64,000 nucleotides of DNA, taken from NCBI RefSeq assembly GCF_013401515.1, contig NZ_CP058529.1, forward strand, positions 2,418,001 through 2,482,000, written 5' to 3'. Positions 51,097 through 60,423 of this stretch are shown one piece after another (position 1 is the stretch's first letter; each line of letters starts with the position of its first letter). Position numbers and translations under genes: made by a program. The stretch is from Halorarum halophilum (GTDB taxonomy: Archaea; Halobacteriota; Halobacteria; Halobacteriales; Haloferacaceae). The notes beneath the pieces are model-generated. The model had not been told where the DNA came from, ran no database searches, and saw only the letters and a program-made list of their open reading frames with translations.

Positions 51097-52140
51097 ATGG
51101 ACGGCCCGCTGTGGACCGAGACGCACGCCCCCGACCTCGCGGACCTCCCCCAGCCGGAGGTGCGCGAGCGGCTCGCCCGCGCGGTCGACGAGCCGATGAA
51201 CCTCGTCGTGCAGGGCCCGCCCGGCGTCGGCAAGACCGCCGCGGTGCGGGCGCTCGCCCGCGAGACGCACGAGGACGCGGACAACGACCTGATCGAGATC
51301 AACGTCGCCGACTTCTTCGACCGCACGAAGAAGGAGATCCGCACCGACCCGCGCTTCGAGCCGTTCCTCCAGGGTCGGAGCCGCATGGCGAAACGCGACA
51401 TGATCAACCGCGTGCTGAAGGAGTCGGCCGCCAACGCGCCGATGTCCGGCCGGTACAAGACGGTGCTCCTGGACAACGCCGAGGCGATCCGCGAGGACTT
51501 CCAGCAGGCGCTCCGGCGCGTGATGGAGCGGTACCACCGCACGACCCAGTTCGTCATCACGACGCGCCAGCCCTCGAAGCTCATCCCGCCGATCCGGTCG
51601 CGCTGCTTCCCCGTCCCGATGCGAGTGCCCACGACCGACGAGACGATCGGCGTCCTCGCGGACGTCTGCGAGGCCGAGTCGGTCGAGTACGACGACGACG
51701 GGCTGGAGTACGTCGCCAGCGCGGCCGACGGCGACCTCCGGAAGGCGGTGCTGTCGGCCCAGGCCACCGCCGTCGAGCACGACGAGGTGACGATGCAGGG
51801 CGCCTACGAGACGCTGAACGAGATCGGCACCGACGAGGAGGTGCTCTCGGCGCTGGATGCCGCCCGGGAGGGCGACCTGAAGGGGGCCCGGAGCACCCTC
51901 GACGACCTGCTCTCGGACGAGGGGTTCGAGGGGAACGACCTCCTCCGCGAACTGTGCCGCGTCGCCCGGTCGAAGTCCGACGCGTCGCCCGACGCCGTCG
52001 CGCGTCTCCACGCGCTCGCCGGCGAGGTCGACCTCGACCTCTCCGACGGCCTCGACGACCGCCTCCACCTCACCCACCTGCTCGCGGCGTGGGGTGCGGG
52101 TCGCCGGACGACCGAGCAACCGCTCCGCGGCGAGGCATGA
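51097..52140 (+). CDS. rfcC: replication factor C small-subunit paralogue (RfcC-like)
   Basis: A clamp-loader AAA+ subunit of 347 residues. Walker A is GPPGVGKT (near residue 41). The Walker B region reads LLDNAEAI instead of the usual LLDEAD, so the catalytic acid pattern is altered. The SRC arginine-finger motif is present (PPIRSRCFPVPM). The C-terminal collar follows. This fits a second or third small-subunit paralogue rather than the main RfcS; the letter is from haloarchaeal practice. It overlaps asd (ATGA). Confidence 0.87.
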   Translation: MDGPLWTETHAPDLADLPQPEVRERLARAVDEPMNLVVQGPPGVGKTAAVRALARETHEDADNDLIEINVADFFDRTKKEIRTDPRFEPFLQGRSRMAKRDMINRVLKESAANAPMSGRYKTVLLDNAEAIREDFQQALRRVMERYHRTTQFVITTRQPSKLIPPIRSRCFPVPMRVPTTDETIGVLADVCEAESVEYDDDGLEYVASAADGDLRKAVLSAQATAVEHDEVTMQGAYETLNEIGTDEEVLSALDAAREGDLKGARSTLDDLLSDEGFEGNDLLRELCRVARSKSDASPDAVARLHALAGEVDLDLSDGLDDRLHLTHLLAAWGAGRRTTEQPLRGEA

Positions 52141-52733
52141 GCGCGAGATTCGCCCCCGGCGCCTGGCGGTACGTCCTCCCACCGCTCCTGCTCGGCCTCC
52201 CGGTGCTCCTCATCGCCGCGCCGGTCGGCCTCGCGCTGGTCGCGCTCGCCGGCTTCCTCGCCTGGTTCTTCCGCGACCCCGAACGGACTCCCGCCGGCGA
52301 GGGCGTCGTCTCGCCGGCAGACGGCCGAGTCACGGTGCTACGCGAGGAGGGTGACCGCGTTCGCGTCGGGGTGTTCATGAGCCCGTTCGACGTCCACGTC
52401 AACCGCGCTCCGGTGAGCGGCGAGGTGACGCGGCTCGACCACCGCGGCGCCGCACACAAACCGGCGTTCTCGAAGGATTCCGTCCACAACGAGCGCGTCG
52501 AGTTCACGGTCGGCGACGTCGACGGGGCGCTCATCGCGGGCTGGTTCGCCCGCCGCATCTCCCCCTACGTTTCCCGTGGAGACGAGGTCGACCGCGGCGA
52601 CCGGATCGGTCATATCGCGTTCGGCTCGCGGGCCGACGTGGTGTTGCCGTCGGGATACGACCTCGGTGACGTTCGCGTGCAGAAGGGCGAGAAGGTTCGT
52701 GCCGGCCGGTCGATCCTCGCACGCCCGGAGTGA
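52137..52733 (+). CDS. asd: archaetidylserine/phosphatidylserine decarboxylase
   Basis: A 198-residue decarboxylase making the ethanolamine headgroup of archaeal lipids. An N-terminal hydrophobic pair of segments (about 12-45) is followed by the catalytic region: FFRDPERTP, VSPADGRV, VFMSPFDVHVNRAP, HNERVEF and FGSRADVVLP. Autocleavage before the Ser of that FGS would form the pyruvoyl cofactor. Translationally coupled to the clamp-loader gene by a four-base overlap. Confidence 0.92.
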   Translation: MSARFAPGAWRYVLPPLLLGLPVLLIAAPVGLALVALAGFLAWFFRDPERTPAGEGVVSPADGRVTVLREEGDRVRVGVFMSPFDVHVNRAPVSGEVTRLDHRGAAHKPAFSKDSVHNERVEFTVGDVDGALIAGWFARRISPYVSRGDEVDRGDRIGHIAFGSRADVVLPSGYDLGDVRVQKGEKVRAGRSILARPE

Positions 52734-52772
52734 CCCGGGGCGGTTTTAGACCCCGTCGTCGTAGCGCCGCCC

Positions 52773-53159
52773 GTGCCCTCCTCTGTCCCACCCTGGCGCT
52801 ACGGCGTCGCCCTGTTCCCGCTCGCCCCGCTCGCGTCGCTCGGCTCCACCGCCGGAACCCGGTTGTTCTTCGGCCTCTCGCTGAGGGGCCACGCCGGCGA
52901 GACGGAGGCGCTGGCGGCCGTCCTCGCGTTCCTCCTCTCGGCGGTCCTCTCGTGGGCGGGCGTCGTCGTCGCGCTCCTCGTCATCGCGGCGCTCGTCCTC
53001 GATGCGAGGGCGCTCCGCCGCGGGGATGCCGCCTTCTCCCCGCAGCCGGCGCTCGCCGCCCTTCTCGGTTTCGTCCACCTCGCCGCGTCGGCCCTTCCGC
53101 CGCTGTACGTTTTCTCGGTGCCGCCGCTCGGGTACTACACCTACCGCCGATTCGCGTGA
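52773..53159 (+). CDS. small membrane protein of unknown function
   Basis: A 128-residue protein with three or four hydrophobic segments (about 12-24, 44-75, 88-105) and a C-terminal PPLGYYTYRRFA. The GTG start at 52773 is 25-30 bases after TATA-like CGGTTTTAGA (52741-52750), so it may have its own leaderless transcript despite following asd by 39 bases. Confidence 0.7.
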   Translation: MPSSVPPWRYGVALFPLAPLASLGSTAGTRLFFGLSLRGHAGETEALAAVLAFLLSAVLSWAGVVVALLVIAALVLDARALRRGDAAFSPQPALAALLGFVHLAASALPPLYVFSVPPLGYYTYRRFA

Positions 53160-53188
53160 AGGGCCACGGTCACCCGTAGTTCGGCCGC

Positions 53189-54196
53189 TCACCCGCGCTC
53201 CAGAACCAGTACGTGCCGAACCAGTGACCGGTGGACGCGACGCTCGAACGAGTCCGTCACCGTCCACCCGGCCGCTTCCGCCTCCGAGCGCCACGATCGG
53301 TCGGCCACCAGCACGCCGCGCGGCGCGACCCTCGCCGCCTCCGAGAGCGCGCCCGCCACGAGGTCCTCAAGCCGGTGTCTGGCGATCTTGGACTGCCGGC
53401 CGTAGGGTGCGTCGAACACGACGCCGTCGACCGCGTCGTCCCGGATCCCCAGCTCGGTCGCGTCGCCGCGGACGAGTTCAAAGCCGTCGTCGAGGTACCG
53501 TGCGAGGTTCTCGCGGGCGCCCCGGACCATCTTCGGCTGGGCGTCGTTGCCGACGACGGCGCTGCCGACGAGGCCGGCCTCGATGAGGACCCCGCCGGTC
53601 CCGCACATGGGGTCGATAATCCGGGTTTCCGGGCCGGCGCCGGCGAGGTTCGCGTACGCCCGGGCGTCCATCGGCGCCATGCTCCCGGGCTGGAAGAACG
53701 GCCGGTCGGTCGGCTTGCGTGTCGAGAAGTCCCGGACCGACTCGGCGACGACCCAGCCGACGAGGCAGACGTCGCCCGCGAACAGCACCCGGAGGACGCG
53801 GTCCGGGTCGTCGAGGTCGACGGCGAAGCCGCGGTCGACGAGGGCCGCGCCGCACTCGCGCTCGGCCGCGCCGGTGCTCACGTCTGCCCCGTCGCGGACG
53901 ACGCGGGCGCGGACCGCGACGGTCGGTTCCCGATCGGCGTCGGCCGCGTCGGGGTCGCCGCGTGGTCCCCCGAGGCTGGCCGCCTCGACGATGGCGCGAG
54001 CGCTCGCGATGTCGGCTTCCCCGCGTCCGAGCAGGTCGAGCGCGCGGCGGGTGTAGGCGAGGCCGCGGACCCGTTCCCGGTCGACCGCGTCCGCGACGGC
54101 GAGGCCGGGGGCGACCACGTCCACGTCGCTCGCGGTGGTCGCCGCCTCGCGGGCCGCGAAGGCGTCCTCCTCGCCGGCGAGTTCGAGGCCGTACAC
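53189..54196 (-). CDS. tRNA (guanine10-N2)-dimethyltransferase (Trm-G10 type)
   Basis: A tRNA methyltransferase of about 335 residues. The N-terminal THUMP-like region is followed by the Rossmann catalytic domain: PFFQPGSMAPMDARAYANLA, motif I IDPMCGTGGVLIEAG, VVGNDAQPKM, and the N-methylase motif DGVVFDAPYGRQSK. The DAPYG motif marks amino-methylation of guanine. I place the start at GTG 54196 (YGLELAGEEDAF, the family N-terminus); TTG 54226 would add 10 residues. Confidence 0.9.
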   Translation of the reverse strand: MYGLELAGEEDAFAAREAATTASDVDVVAPGLAVADAVDRERVRGLAYTRRALDLLGRGEADIASARAIVEAASLGGPRGDPDAADADREPTVAVRARVVRDGADVSTGAAERECGAALVDRGFAVDLDDPDRVLRVLFAGDVCLVGWVVAESVRDFSTRKPTDRPFFQPGSMAPMDARAYANLAGAGPETRIIDPMCGTGGVLIEAGLVGSAVVGNDAQPKMVRGARENLARYLDDGFELVRGDATELGIRDDAVDGVVFDAPYGRQSKIARHRLEDLVAGALSEAARVAPRGVLVADRSWRSEAEAAGWTVTDSFERRVHRSLVRHVLVLERG

Positions 54197-54290
54197 GGGC
54201 GGCACGTCGCGGGCGTCGGGTATCAACCCCGCGACTCGCCCGCCTCCGCCGACATCGAGAGCGCCCTGTCGTGCCGGTGTCCGGTGGCGG

Positions 54291-54325
54291 TACTACTTTA
54301 AGCCTTAAATACGTCGCTTAAAGCG
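54291..54325 (+). promoter_or_regulatory. tbp promoter with palindromic elements
   Basis: TATA-like GCCTTAAATAC (54302-54312) lies about 25 bases before the tbp ATG, indicating a leaderless mRNA. It is bracketed by CTTTAAG (54297-54303) and CTTAAAG (54318-54324). A perfect 11-base palindrome CGCTTAAAGCG occupies 54315-54325, between the TATA box and the start codon, a place where a bound protein would block transcription. Confidence 0.6.
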
Positions 54326-54329
54326 AGAG

Positions 54330-54890
54330 ATGGCCGACGCAAAGGAGTCGATACACATCGAGAACGTCGTCGCGTCGACGGGAATCGGGCAGGAACTCGA
54401 CCTCCAGACGGTGGCGATGGACCTCGAAGGGGCGGACTACGACCCAGAACAGTTTCCCGGGCTGGTGTACCGGACGCAGAACCCGAAGAGCGCCGCGCTC
54501 ATCTTCCGCTCGGGCAAGATCGTCTGTACCGGGGCGAAATCGACCGACGCGGTCCACGAGGCGCTCCACCTCGTGTTCGACGAGCTGCGCGCGCTCGACA
54601 TTCCCATCGAGGACGAGCCGGAGATCACCGTCCAGAACATCGTCACCTCGGCGGATCTCGGCGCCTCGCTCAACCTCAACGCGATCGCCATCGGCCTCGG
54701 CCTCGAGAACATCGAGTACGAGCCGGAGCAGTTCCCCGGGCTGGTGTACCGCCTCGGCGAACCCGACGTCGTGGCGCTGCTGTTCGGCTCGGGCAAGCTC
54801 GTGATCACCGGCGGGAAGGAGCCTGTCGACGCGGAGGAGGCCGTAGACGTCATCACCGAACGGCTCTCGGACCTCGGCCTGCTCGGCTGA
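54330..54890 (+). CDS. tbp: TATA-box-binding protein
   Basis: General transcription factor of 186 residues with the two pseudo-symmetric repeats of the saddle: IENVVASTGIGQELDLQTVA ... FPGLVYRTQNPKSAALIF, then VQNIVTSADLGASLNLNAIA ... FPGLVYRLGEPDVVALLF. GKIVCTGAKS and GKLVITGGKE are the paired DNA-contacting strands. It is acidic as usual in halophiles. One of several Tbp paralogues in most haloarchaea. Confidence 0.97.
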   Translation: MADAKESIHIENVVASTGIGQELDLQTVAMDLEGADYDPEQFPGLVYRTQNPKSAALIFRSGKIVCTGAKSTDAVHEALHLVFDELRALDIPIEDEPEITVQNIVTSADLGASLNLNAIAIGLGLENIEYEPEQFPGLVYRLGEPDVVALLFGSGKLVITGGKEPVDAEEAVDVITERLSDLGLLG

Positions 54891-54894
54891 CGGG

Positions 54895-55248
54895 ATGCTC
54901 CTACAGACCTCGCCGGGCCGGGTCGTCGCCGGGTTCCTCCTCATCGCCCTCCTCTCCACGTTCATCGCCAACACAGCCGCCTACTTCGTGATGGGCGACG
55001 CCGCGGAGCTCCGCCGGGCCGTGCTCCCGGGGATTGCGATGGCGGGCGTCGGCCTCACCGCCGCCGTCCTGCCCGTCGCCGCCGTCATCGCGCTCGCGCT
55101 CGCCGTCGACTTCGTCGCCGTCTCGCTCGCCTACGAGTTGAACCGCCGCGGGACGGCGCTGGTGACCGCGATGCACTACACGCTCACCGTCGTCGTTGCC
55201 CTGTTCGCGAACTACTCGCTCGCGCTGTACCAGGACGCCCCGCTGTGA
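54895..55248 (+). CDS. three- to four-helix small membrane protein
   Basis: A 117-residue hydrophobic protein (segments at about 8-30, 43-63, 65-80, 92-110), four bases after tbp and overlapping the next gene by GTGA. Unknown function; probably co-transcribed with tbp. Confidence 0.75.
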   Translation: MLLQTSPGRVVAGFLLIALLSTFIANTAAYFVMGDAAELRRAVLPGIAMAGVGLTAAVLPVAAVIALALAVDFVAVSLAYELNRRGTALVTAMHYTLTVVVALFANYSLALYQDAPL

Positions 55249-56216
55249 CCGGCGCGCCCGACTCCCCCGGCCCGTCGGACCGTCCCGATCGGTCGGCCCG
55301 GTTCCCCCGACTCCGCCGGTTCGTCTGGATCGCCGACGAGCGCCGCCCGACCGCGCCGCTCCGCCTGCTCGCCGCGCTGATCGTCGTGGGGATCCTCGCG
55401 GTCGGCACGTCGTTCCTCCTCCTGGTCCTCCCCCTCTCGGGCGTCGCGTTCACCGTCGTCGCCGGCCTCGCGGTGCCGGTCGCCGTCACACTCGCCGTGC
55501 TACTCGTGGCCCGGTTCGTCGACCGACGCAGGCTCTCGGACCTCGGCCTCCGTCGGGAACGGGGCTGGCTCGCGGACCTCGGCTTCGGCCTCGTGCTCGG
55601 CGTCGGCCTCCAGGCGCTCGTCGCGGTCGTGGGCCTCGCTGCCGGCTGGTACCGGCTCGCCGGGGTGCTCGTCGGTCCGCCGATCGGCCTGCTGACGACG
55701 CTCGCGCTGTTCGTCGGGGTCGGGGTGTACGAGGAGCTCCTGATCAGGGGCTACCTGCTCACGAACCTCGGCGAGTGGTTCGGGCGCCACGCCGGGTCGA
55801 TCCGCGCGGCCGCCCTCGCCCTGCTCGCCTCCAGCGGCGTGTTCGGTGCGGCCCACCTCGCCAACCCCGGTTCGACGGCCGTCTCGACGCTCGGCATCAC
55901 GTTCGCGGGGGTCTTCCTCGGCCTCGGCTACCTGCTCACCGGGCGGCTCTCCCTGCCGATCGGCGTCCACATCTCGTGGAACTACGCGCAGGGGAGCGTG
56001 TTCGGCTTCCCCGTCAGCGGGCTGAACGTGGAGTCGAGCCTGCTCGCGCTGGAACCGACCGGCCCCCGTGTGGTCACCGGCGGCTCGTTCGGCCCCGAGG
56101 CCGGCTTGCTCGGCACGCTCGCGCTCTGCGTCGGCATCGCGGCGACGGTCCTGTGGGTCCGGTGGCGCGGTGGGCGGGGGCTGGACGGTCGGGTGCTGAC
56201 GCTCGACCGCCGCTGA
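55245..56216 (+). CDS. CPBP (CaaX/Rce1-type) intramembrane metalloprotease
   Basis: A 323-residue membrane protein with about eight helices. The family motifs are present: GVYEELLIRGYLL (EExxxR), then GAAHLANPGS and IGVHISWNYAQG (HxxxN), which together bind the catalytic metal. Family members process prenylated proteins or peptides; the substrate is unknown. The GTG start at 55245 overlaps the preceding stop. Confidence 0.9.
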   Translation: MTGAPDSPGPSDRPDRSARFPRLRRFVWIADERRPTAPLRLLAALIVVGILAVGTSFLLLVLPLSGVAFTVVAGLAVPVAVTLAVLLVARFVDRRRLSDLGLRRERGWLADLGFGLVLGVGLQALVAVVGLAAGWYRLAGVLVGPPIGLLTTLALFVGVGVYEELLIRGYLLTNLGEWFGRHAGSIRAAALALLASSGVFGAAHLANPGSTAVSTLGITFAGVFLGLGYLLTGRLSLPIGVHISWNYAQGSVFGFPVSGLNVESSLLALEPTGPRVVTGGSFGPEAGLLGTLALCVGIAATVLWVRWRGGRGLDGRVLTLDRR

Positions 56217-56268
56217 TCGGTTGGCCGGTCGGCCGACACGGACCGCAGAAACTCGTTACTTCGTCCGT

Positions 56269-57120
56269 CTACTCCACGAGCCGCTCGATCTCGGTGACCA
56301 GGATGTCGCTCGCGCCGACCGACTTCAGGTCCGAGATAACGCCGAACACGTCGCGCTCGTCGACGACGACGTGGACCGCGACGTGGTCCTCCTCGCCGTC
56401 CGCCACGTCCATCACGGTCGGCCCGCCCATGCCCGGGATGACGTCCTTCACGTCCTCCAGCCGGTCGCTCGGGGCGTTCATCATCAGGTAGCGCTTCCCG
56501 TCGGCGGCGATTACCGACGAGAAGGCGGTCTCCACCTCGCCGACCTTCGGGTCGTCGACCACGTCGGGGCGGGCGAACAGGCGGACGGAGGAGGCCAGCA
56601 CCTCGTCGACGACCGCGAGCCGGTTCACCTGTAGCGTCGTGCCCGTGGAGGTGATGTCCACGATGGCGTCGGCCATCTCCACGTGCGGGGTGAGTTCGGT
56701 GGCGCCCGTCACCTCGACGACCTCCGCGTCGATGCCGCGCTCGGCGAGGTAGTCGCGGGTGATTCGCGGGAACTCGGTCGCGACGGTCCTGCCCGCCACG
56801 TCGCCGGGTTCGGTGATGTCGCCGTCCTCGGGCGCCGCGAGCACGAGTCGGCAGCGACCGAAGCCGAGGTCGAGCAGGTCCGCGAGGTCCTGCCCGGACT
56901 CGCGCGCCTGGTCGAGCCCCGTGACCCCGAGGTCGGCGGCGCCGTCGGCGACGTACTCGGGGATGTCGGCGGCGCGCGCGAACAGCACGGAGACGTCGGG
57001 GTCGACGGTGTCGGCGTACAGCTGTCGGTCGGCGGTCTCCTCCACGTGCAGGCCGGCCCGTTCGAGGAGGTCCATCGTCGGCTCGTGCAGGCGCCCCTTG
57101 TTGGGCACGGCGATGCGCAT
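56269..57120 (-). CDS. hisG: ATP phosphoribosyltransferase, long form
   Basis: First enzyme of histidine synthesis. At 283 residues it is the long HisG with the C-terminal regulatory (ACT-like) domain. Features: [49 protein letters not shown], and the PRPP loop [19 protein letters not shown]. The regulatory domain spans about residues 205-283 and should confer histidine feedback. No His-rich leader is visible upstream. Confidence 0.95.
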   Translation of the reverse strand: MRIAVPNKGRLHEPTMDLLERAGLHVEETADRQLYADTVDPDVSVLFARAADIPEYVADGAADLGVTGLDQARESGQDLADLLDLGFGRCRLVLAAPEDGDITEPGDVAGRTVATEFPRITRDYLAERGIDAEVVEVTGATELTPHVEMADAIVDITSTGTTLQVNRLAVVDEVLASSVRLFARPDVVDDPKVGEVETAFSSVIAADGKRYLMMNAPSDRLEDVKDVIPGMGGPTVMDVADGEEDHVAVHVVVDERDVFGVISDLKSVGASDILVTEIERLVE

Positions 57121-57200
57121 GGGCGAGTCGAGGGCGTCGGTCGGGAACTGTCTTTCCCTCCTAGCGGAACGCATTTGCCCGATCGCTCTGTGCCCCCGGT

Positions 57201-58429
57201 GTGCTCGCCCTCCACCGGTTCCCGCCCTCCGTCGTCCTCCAGTCCGGCTCGACGGCCGAAGCCCCCGCGCTCGGGCCGCCACTCGCGGCCTGGGTCGTGC
57301 CCTGTCTCGTCGGCCTCGTCCTGGGTCTCGTCGGCGCCGCCATCGTCCGGCGACTGTCGAACCCGGTTGGGAAGTTCCGCCTGCTATACCTCGGCGTCGT
57401 CGCGCCGTTCGGGCTGTTCGCCTACGGCGTCCTCTCGCTGCTGGACTTCGGGGCGGCGTTGCGTGCCCCGCTGGTCGGCCCCGGCTCCGGACCGCTCCGC
57501 GTCGTCCTCGCCGACTTCCTCACGATGCTCGCGGCCGGCATCGTCGGGTTGGCCGTCTACGCACCGACGGTGCGCGCCGTGAGTGACGCCCGCGACATCG
57601 ACCTTGGAACCCGGGGGAGCCTGGCGACGATGGCGCGCTACCTCCTCGGCCTCAGCCTGCTGTTCGCGCTCGCGTTCGCACCGTTCCGTCTCGGCGGGGC
57701 CGACTCCCCACTCGCCGTCGCTGCCGGCCTCCTCGTCCTGGTCGGTGTCCTCGTCGCCGCCTCGCCGTGGCTCGTCGCTGTACTCCGGTCGACGAGCCGC
57801 CCCACCGGTGCCGACGCCGACCGCCTCGCCGCCCTCCGGGATCGCGCCGGCCTCGACGTCCGGGACGTCCGCGTGCTCGACACCGACGACAAGGAGACCG
57901 CGAGCGCGCTCGTCCGCGGGCCGCCGGGCTACCGCCGGCTGTTCGTCACGAGCACGTTCCTCGACGCGTTCGACGACGACGCGGCGACCGCCCTGCTCGC
58001 GGTCCAGGCCGGGCGGGTGCGATCGCGCGTTCTCGTCCGTCGGTTCTGCGCGCTCGTGGGCGCCGTGTTTCCGCTCGTGGCTGCGCTGTCTGGTTGGGGA
58101 CCACGGTGGCCCCTGCTCATCGCAGCGGCCCTCGCGCTCGTCGGCGGGCTCTGGCTCGCCCGTCGGGCATCCTCGCGGCCGACGACCACGCCGTCGATCG
58201 GGTCGGCGCGGACGCCCTGGCCGACGCGTTCGAGCGATACGCCGCGTTCCACAACCTCGAACCGTCGCGCCGCCGTGTGCCGAATCCGCTCTCGGTGAAG
58301 GTCCCGCTCGGCGACCGCATCGACCGAATCCGGGACCGGGCGGGCGGCGGTGCCGGCGGGGACGAAGGGGATGACGGCACCGGCGGCGGAACCGGGGAGG
58401 ACGGGACACCGACTCCTTCGACGGATTGA
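57201..58429 (+). pseudogene. M48-peptidase-like membrane protein, frameshifted and lacking HExxH
   Basis: The frame from GTG 57201 encodes membrane helices and the conserved segment VLDTDDKETASALVRGPPGY, but near 58164 it leaves the family sequence. A one-base loss there shifts reading; the expected continuation (GILAADDHAVDRVGADALAD through to the stop at 58429) is in another frame, while the unshifted frame ends at 58298. Where M48 proteins carry HExxH, this one reads LLAVQAGRV, so catalysis was already lost. The G-rich site (CGTCGGGC) could also be a sequencing error. Confidence 0.65.
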
Positions 58430-58455
58430 GGGTTCGGCGCTGCGCAGGCCGGGAC

Positions 58456-59790
58456 ATGAGCACCCTCGCAGTCGCGGGCGGACGCGTCCTCCTCCCGCAC
58501 CGAGACGACGAAACGAGGTCGTCTCGGGCATCTGACCACTCCATCGCCGAGGCCGACGTACTGGTCGACGCCGACTCCGGCGAAGTTCTTGATGTCGGCC
58601 CGGACCTCGTCGACTCGGCCGACGAGACGCTGGACGCCTCGGGCGGCCTCGTGATTCCCGGCCTCGTGAACGCCCACGGGCACGCGGCGATGACGCTCCT
58701 GCGCGGCTACGCCGACGACAAGCCGCTGGAGGCGTGGCTGCAGGAGGACATCTGGCCCGCCGAGGCCGAACTCGCCGCCGAGGACGTCGCCGCCGGCACC
58801 AGGCTCGCGGCCGTCGAGATGATCCGGAGCGGGACGACCGCGTTCGCGGACATGTACTTCCACGTCGGCGAGGTCGTCGAGGCTGTCCGGGAGGCCGGCC
58901 TCCGGGCGCGGGTCGGCCACGGCGTCGTCACCGTCGGCAAGGACGAGAAGGCGGCCCGAGCCGACTTCGCGGAGTCGCTGTCCGTGGCCGAGGAGTTCGA
59001 CGGCGCCGCGGACGGCCGGGTTCGAACGGCAGTGATGCCCCACGCGCCCCACACCGTCGGCACCGAGTACTTCGAGGAGTTCGTCCCCCAGGCACGCGAG
59101 GCGGGCATCCCACTGCACTTCCACCTCAACGAGACCGAGGCCTACCTCGACCCAGTCGAGGAGGAGGCGGGGGTGCGACCGACCGAGTACGCCGACGACC
59201 TCGGCCTCCTCGCCGAGGACACCTGGGTCGCCCACGGCGTCCACCTCGACGCGGGGGAGATCGAGCGCCTCGCCGAGACCGGCACGACCGTGGCTCACTG
59301 CCCGGCGTCGAACATGAAGCTCGCGTCCGGGATGGCGCCCATCCAGGACCTGCTCGACGCCGGCGTGAACGTCGCGCTCGGCACCGACGGCGCGGCCTCG
59401 AACAACGACCTCGACATGTTCGACGAGCTGCGCGACGCGGCGATGCTCGGGAAGCTCGCCGCGGACGACGCGGAGGCGGTCGACGCCGACGCGGCGGTCC
59501 GGATGGCGACCGAGGGCGGCGCGGAGGCGCTGGGCTTCGATGCGGGCCGGATCGAGACGGGCGCGAAGGCCGACCTCGCGGTCGTGGACTTGGAGGCACC
59601 TCACCTGACGCCACAGCACGACCTGGTCTCGCACCTGGCCTACGCTGCTCGGGGGAGCGACGTTCGCCACACCGTGTGTGATGGCGAGGTATTGATGCGG
59701 GATCGGGAGGTGCTGACGCTGGACGAGGAGGCGGTTCGGGAGCGTGCCGAGGAGGCCGCGAGGGAGTTGGTGGCGCGGGCCGAGGGCTGA
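58456..59790 (+). CDS. mtaD: 5-methylthioadenosine/S-adenosylhomocysteine deaminase
   Basis: An amidohydrolase of 444 residues deaminating MTA or SAH. Metal ligands: NAHGHAAMTLLRG (HxH), HFHLNETEAY (third His) and GTDGAASNNDLDMF (Asp). The Trp-rich loop KPLEAWLQEDIWPAE is typical of MtaD. Start ATG 58456. With ahcY 630 bases downstream it indicates a local S-adenosylmethionine by-product salvage group. Confidence 0.93.
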   Translation: MSTLAVAGGRVLLPHRDDETRSSRASDHSIAEADVLVDADSGEVLDVGPDLVDSADETLDASGGLVIPGLVNAHGHAAMTLLRGYADDKPLEAWLQEDIWPAEAELAAEDVAAGTRLAAVEMIRSGTTAFADMYFHVGEVVEAVREAGLRARVGHGVVTVGKDEKAARADFAESLSVAEEFDGAADGRVRTAVMPHAPHTVGTEYFEEFVPQAREAGIPLHFHLNETEAYLDPVEEEAGVRPTEYADDLGLLAEDTWVAHGVHLDAGEIERLAETGTTVAHCPASNMKLASGMAPIQDLLDAGVNVALGTDGAASNNDLDMFDELRDAAMLGKLAADDAEAVDADAAVRMATEGGAEALGFDAGRIETGAKADLAVVDLEAPHLTPQHDLVSHLAYAARGSDVRHTVCDGEVLMRDREVLTLDEEAVRERAEEAARELVARAEG

Positions 59791-59854
59791 CGCCGTCGGC
59801 CGCCGCGGTATCCCCGCCCGCCGAGATCGGTGCTACTGGTAGTGTCCGTCGCCA

Positions 59855-59864
59855 GTTATATAGG
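59855..59864 (+). promoter_or_regulatory. promoter of the small gene at 59889
   Basis: GTTATATAGG lies 25 bases before the ATG, indicating a leaderless transcript. Confidence 0.65.
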
Positions 59865-59888
59865 CGGAATGTGCGACCGGGAGGACGG

Positions 59889-60242
59889 ATGCACAAACGG
59901 GAACTCACCGTCCATGGCCCCGCAGTAGACGAGTTGCCGGGAGCCCTCTACAGCGAGCTGAAAGCGGAGCGGAAGGGGAGCGTGGAACTGTACGAGGGGG
60001 ACGGGTTCGACGTCGTCGTCGTGGAACGATACTACCTTCGAAACAACTCGGACCAGCAGGCGACGGTACTCCTCGACCGGCTGGACGAGGAGACGTCGCT
60101 GGTTACGATCCTCTCCGGCGGCGGCGGGGCCGGGCTGCTCCAGTTCAGTATGGGATCACACCAGGCGCAGGCGGGAAAGCTAGCGAACCGGATCGCTGAA
60201 CTCTGCGAGTCCGAGGAGCTGTCGCTGCGCGTGACGGACTGA
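59889..60242 (+). CDS. small conserved hypothetical protein
   Basis: A 117-residue soluble protein with alternating strands and a glycine-rich turn: VELYEGDGFDVVVVERYYLR, TVLLDRLDEETSLVTILSGG, then GGAGLLQFSMGSHQAQAGKL and a final helix. It is reminiscent of DUF6054-type proteins, without certainty. Own promoter; lies between mtaD and ahcY. Confidence 0.72.
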   Translation: MHKRELTVHGPAVDELPGALYSELKAERKGSVELYEGDGFDVVVVERYYLRNNSDQQATVLLDRLDEETSLVTILSGGGGAGLLQFSMGSHQAQAGKLANRIAELCESEELSLRVTD

Positions 60243-60390
60243 CTCGAACGGTCGTCCGTACCAGCATCGGGCGTCTCCCGGCCCCATCAGCCCCGGTCCC
60301 CGAGTGGGTTACCCGCCCACACGTTGGCCCCGCCCGCACGTGTGAATGTGAATGCCATCGGGGCAGTCACACCGAGGTCCTCCTTCGGCG

Positions 60391-60400
60391 GCGTTAAGGC
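60391..60400 (+). promoter_or_regulatory. promoter of ahcY with repeated CACGTG
   Basis: GCGTTAAGGC is a TATA-like element 24-33 bases before the ahcY ATG. Between them CACGTG occurs twice (60403-60420, as CCACGTGAACCCACGTGA), so two palindromes lie in the initial transcribed region. Confidence 0.5.
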
Positions 60401-60423
60401 CCGACCACGTGAACCCACGTGAT

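Noticed and set aside
57121-57200. Histidine-rich leader ahead of hisG
   Set aside because: Unlike the pheST case, the short frames there contain no run of His codons.
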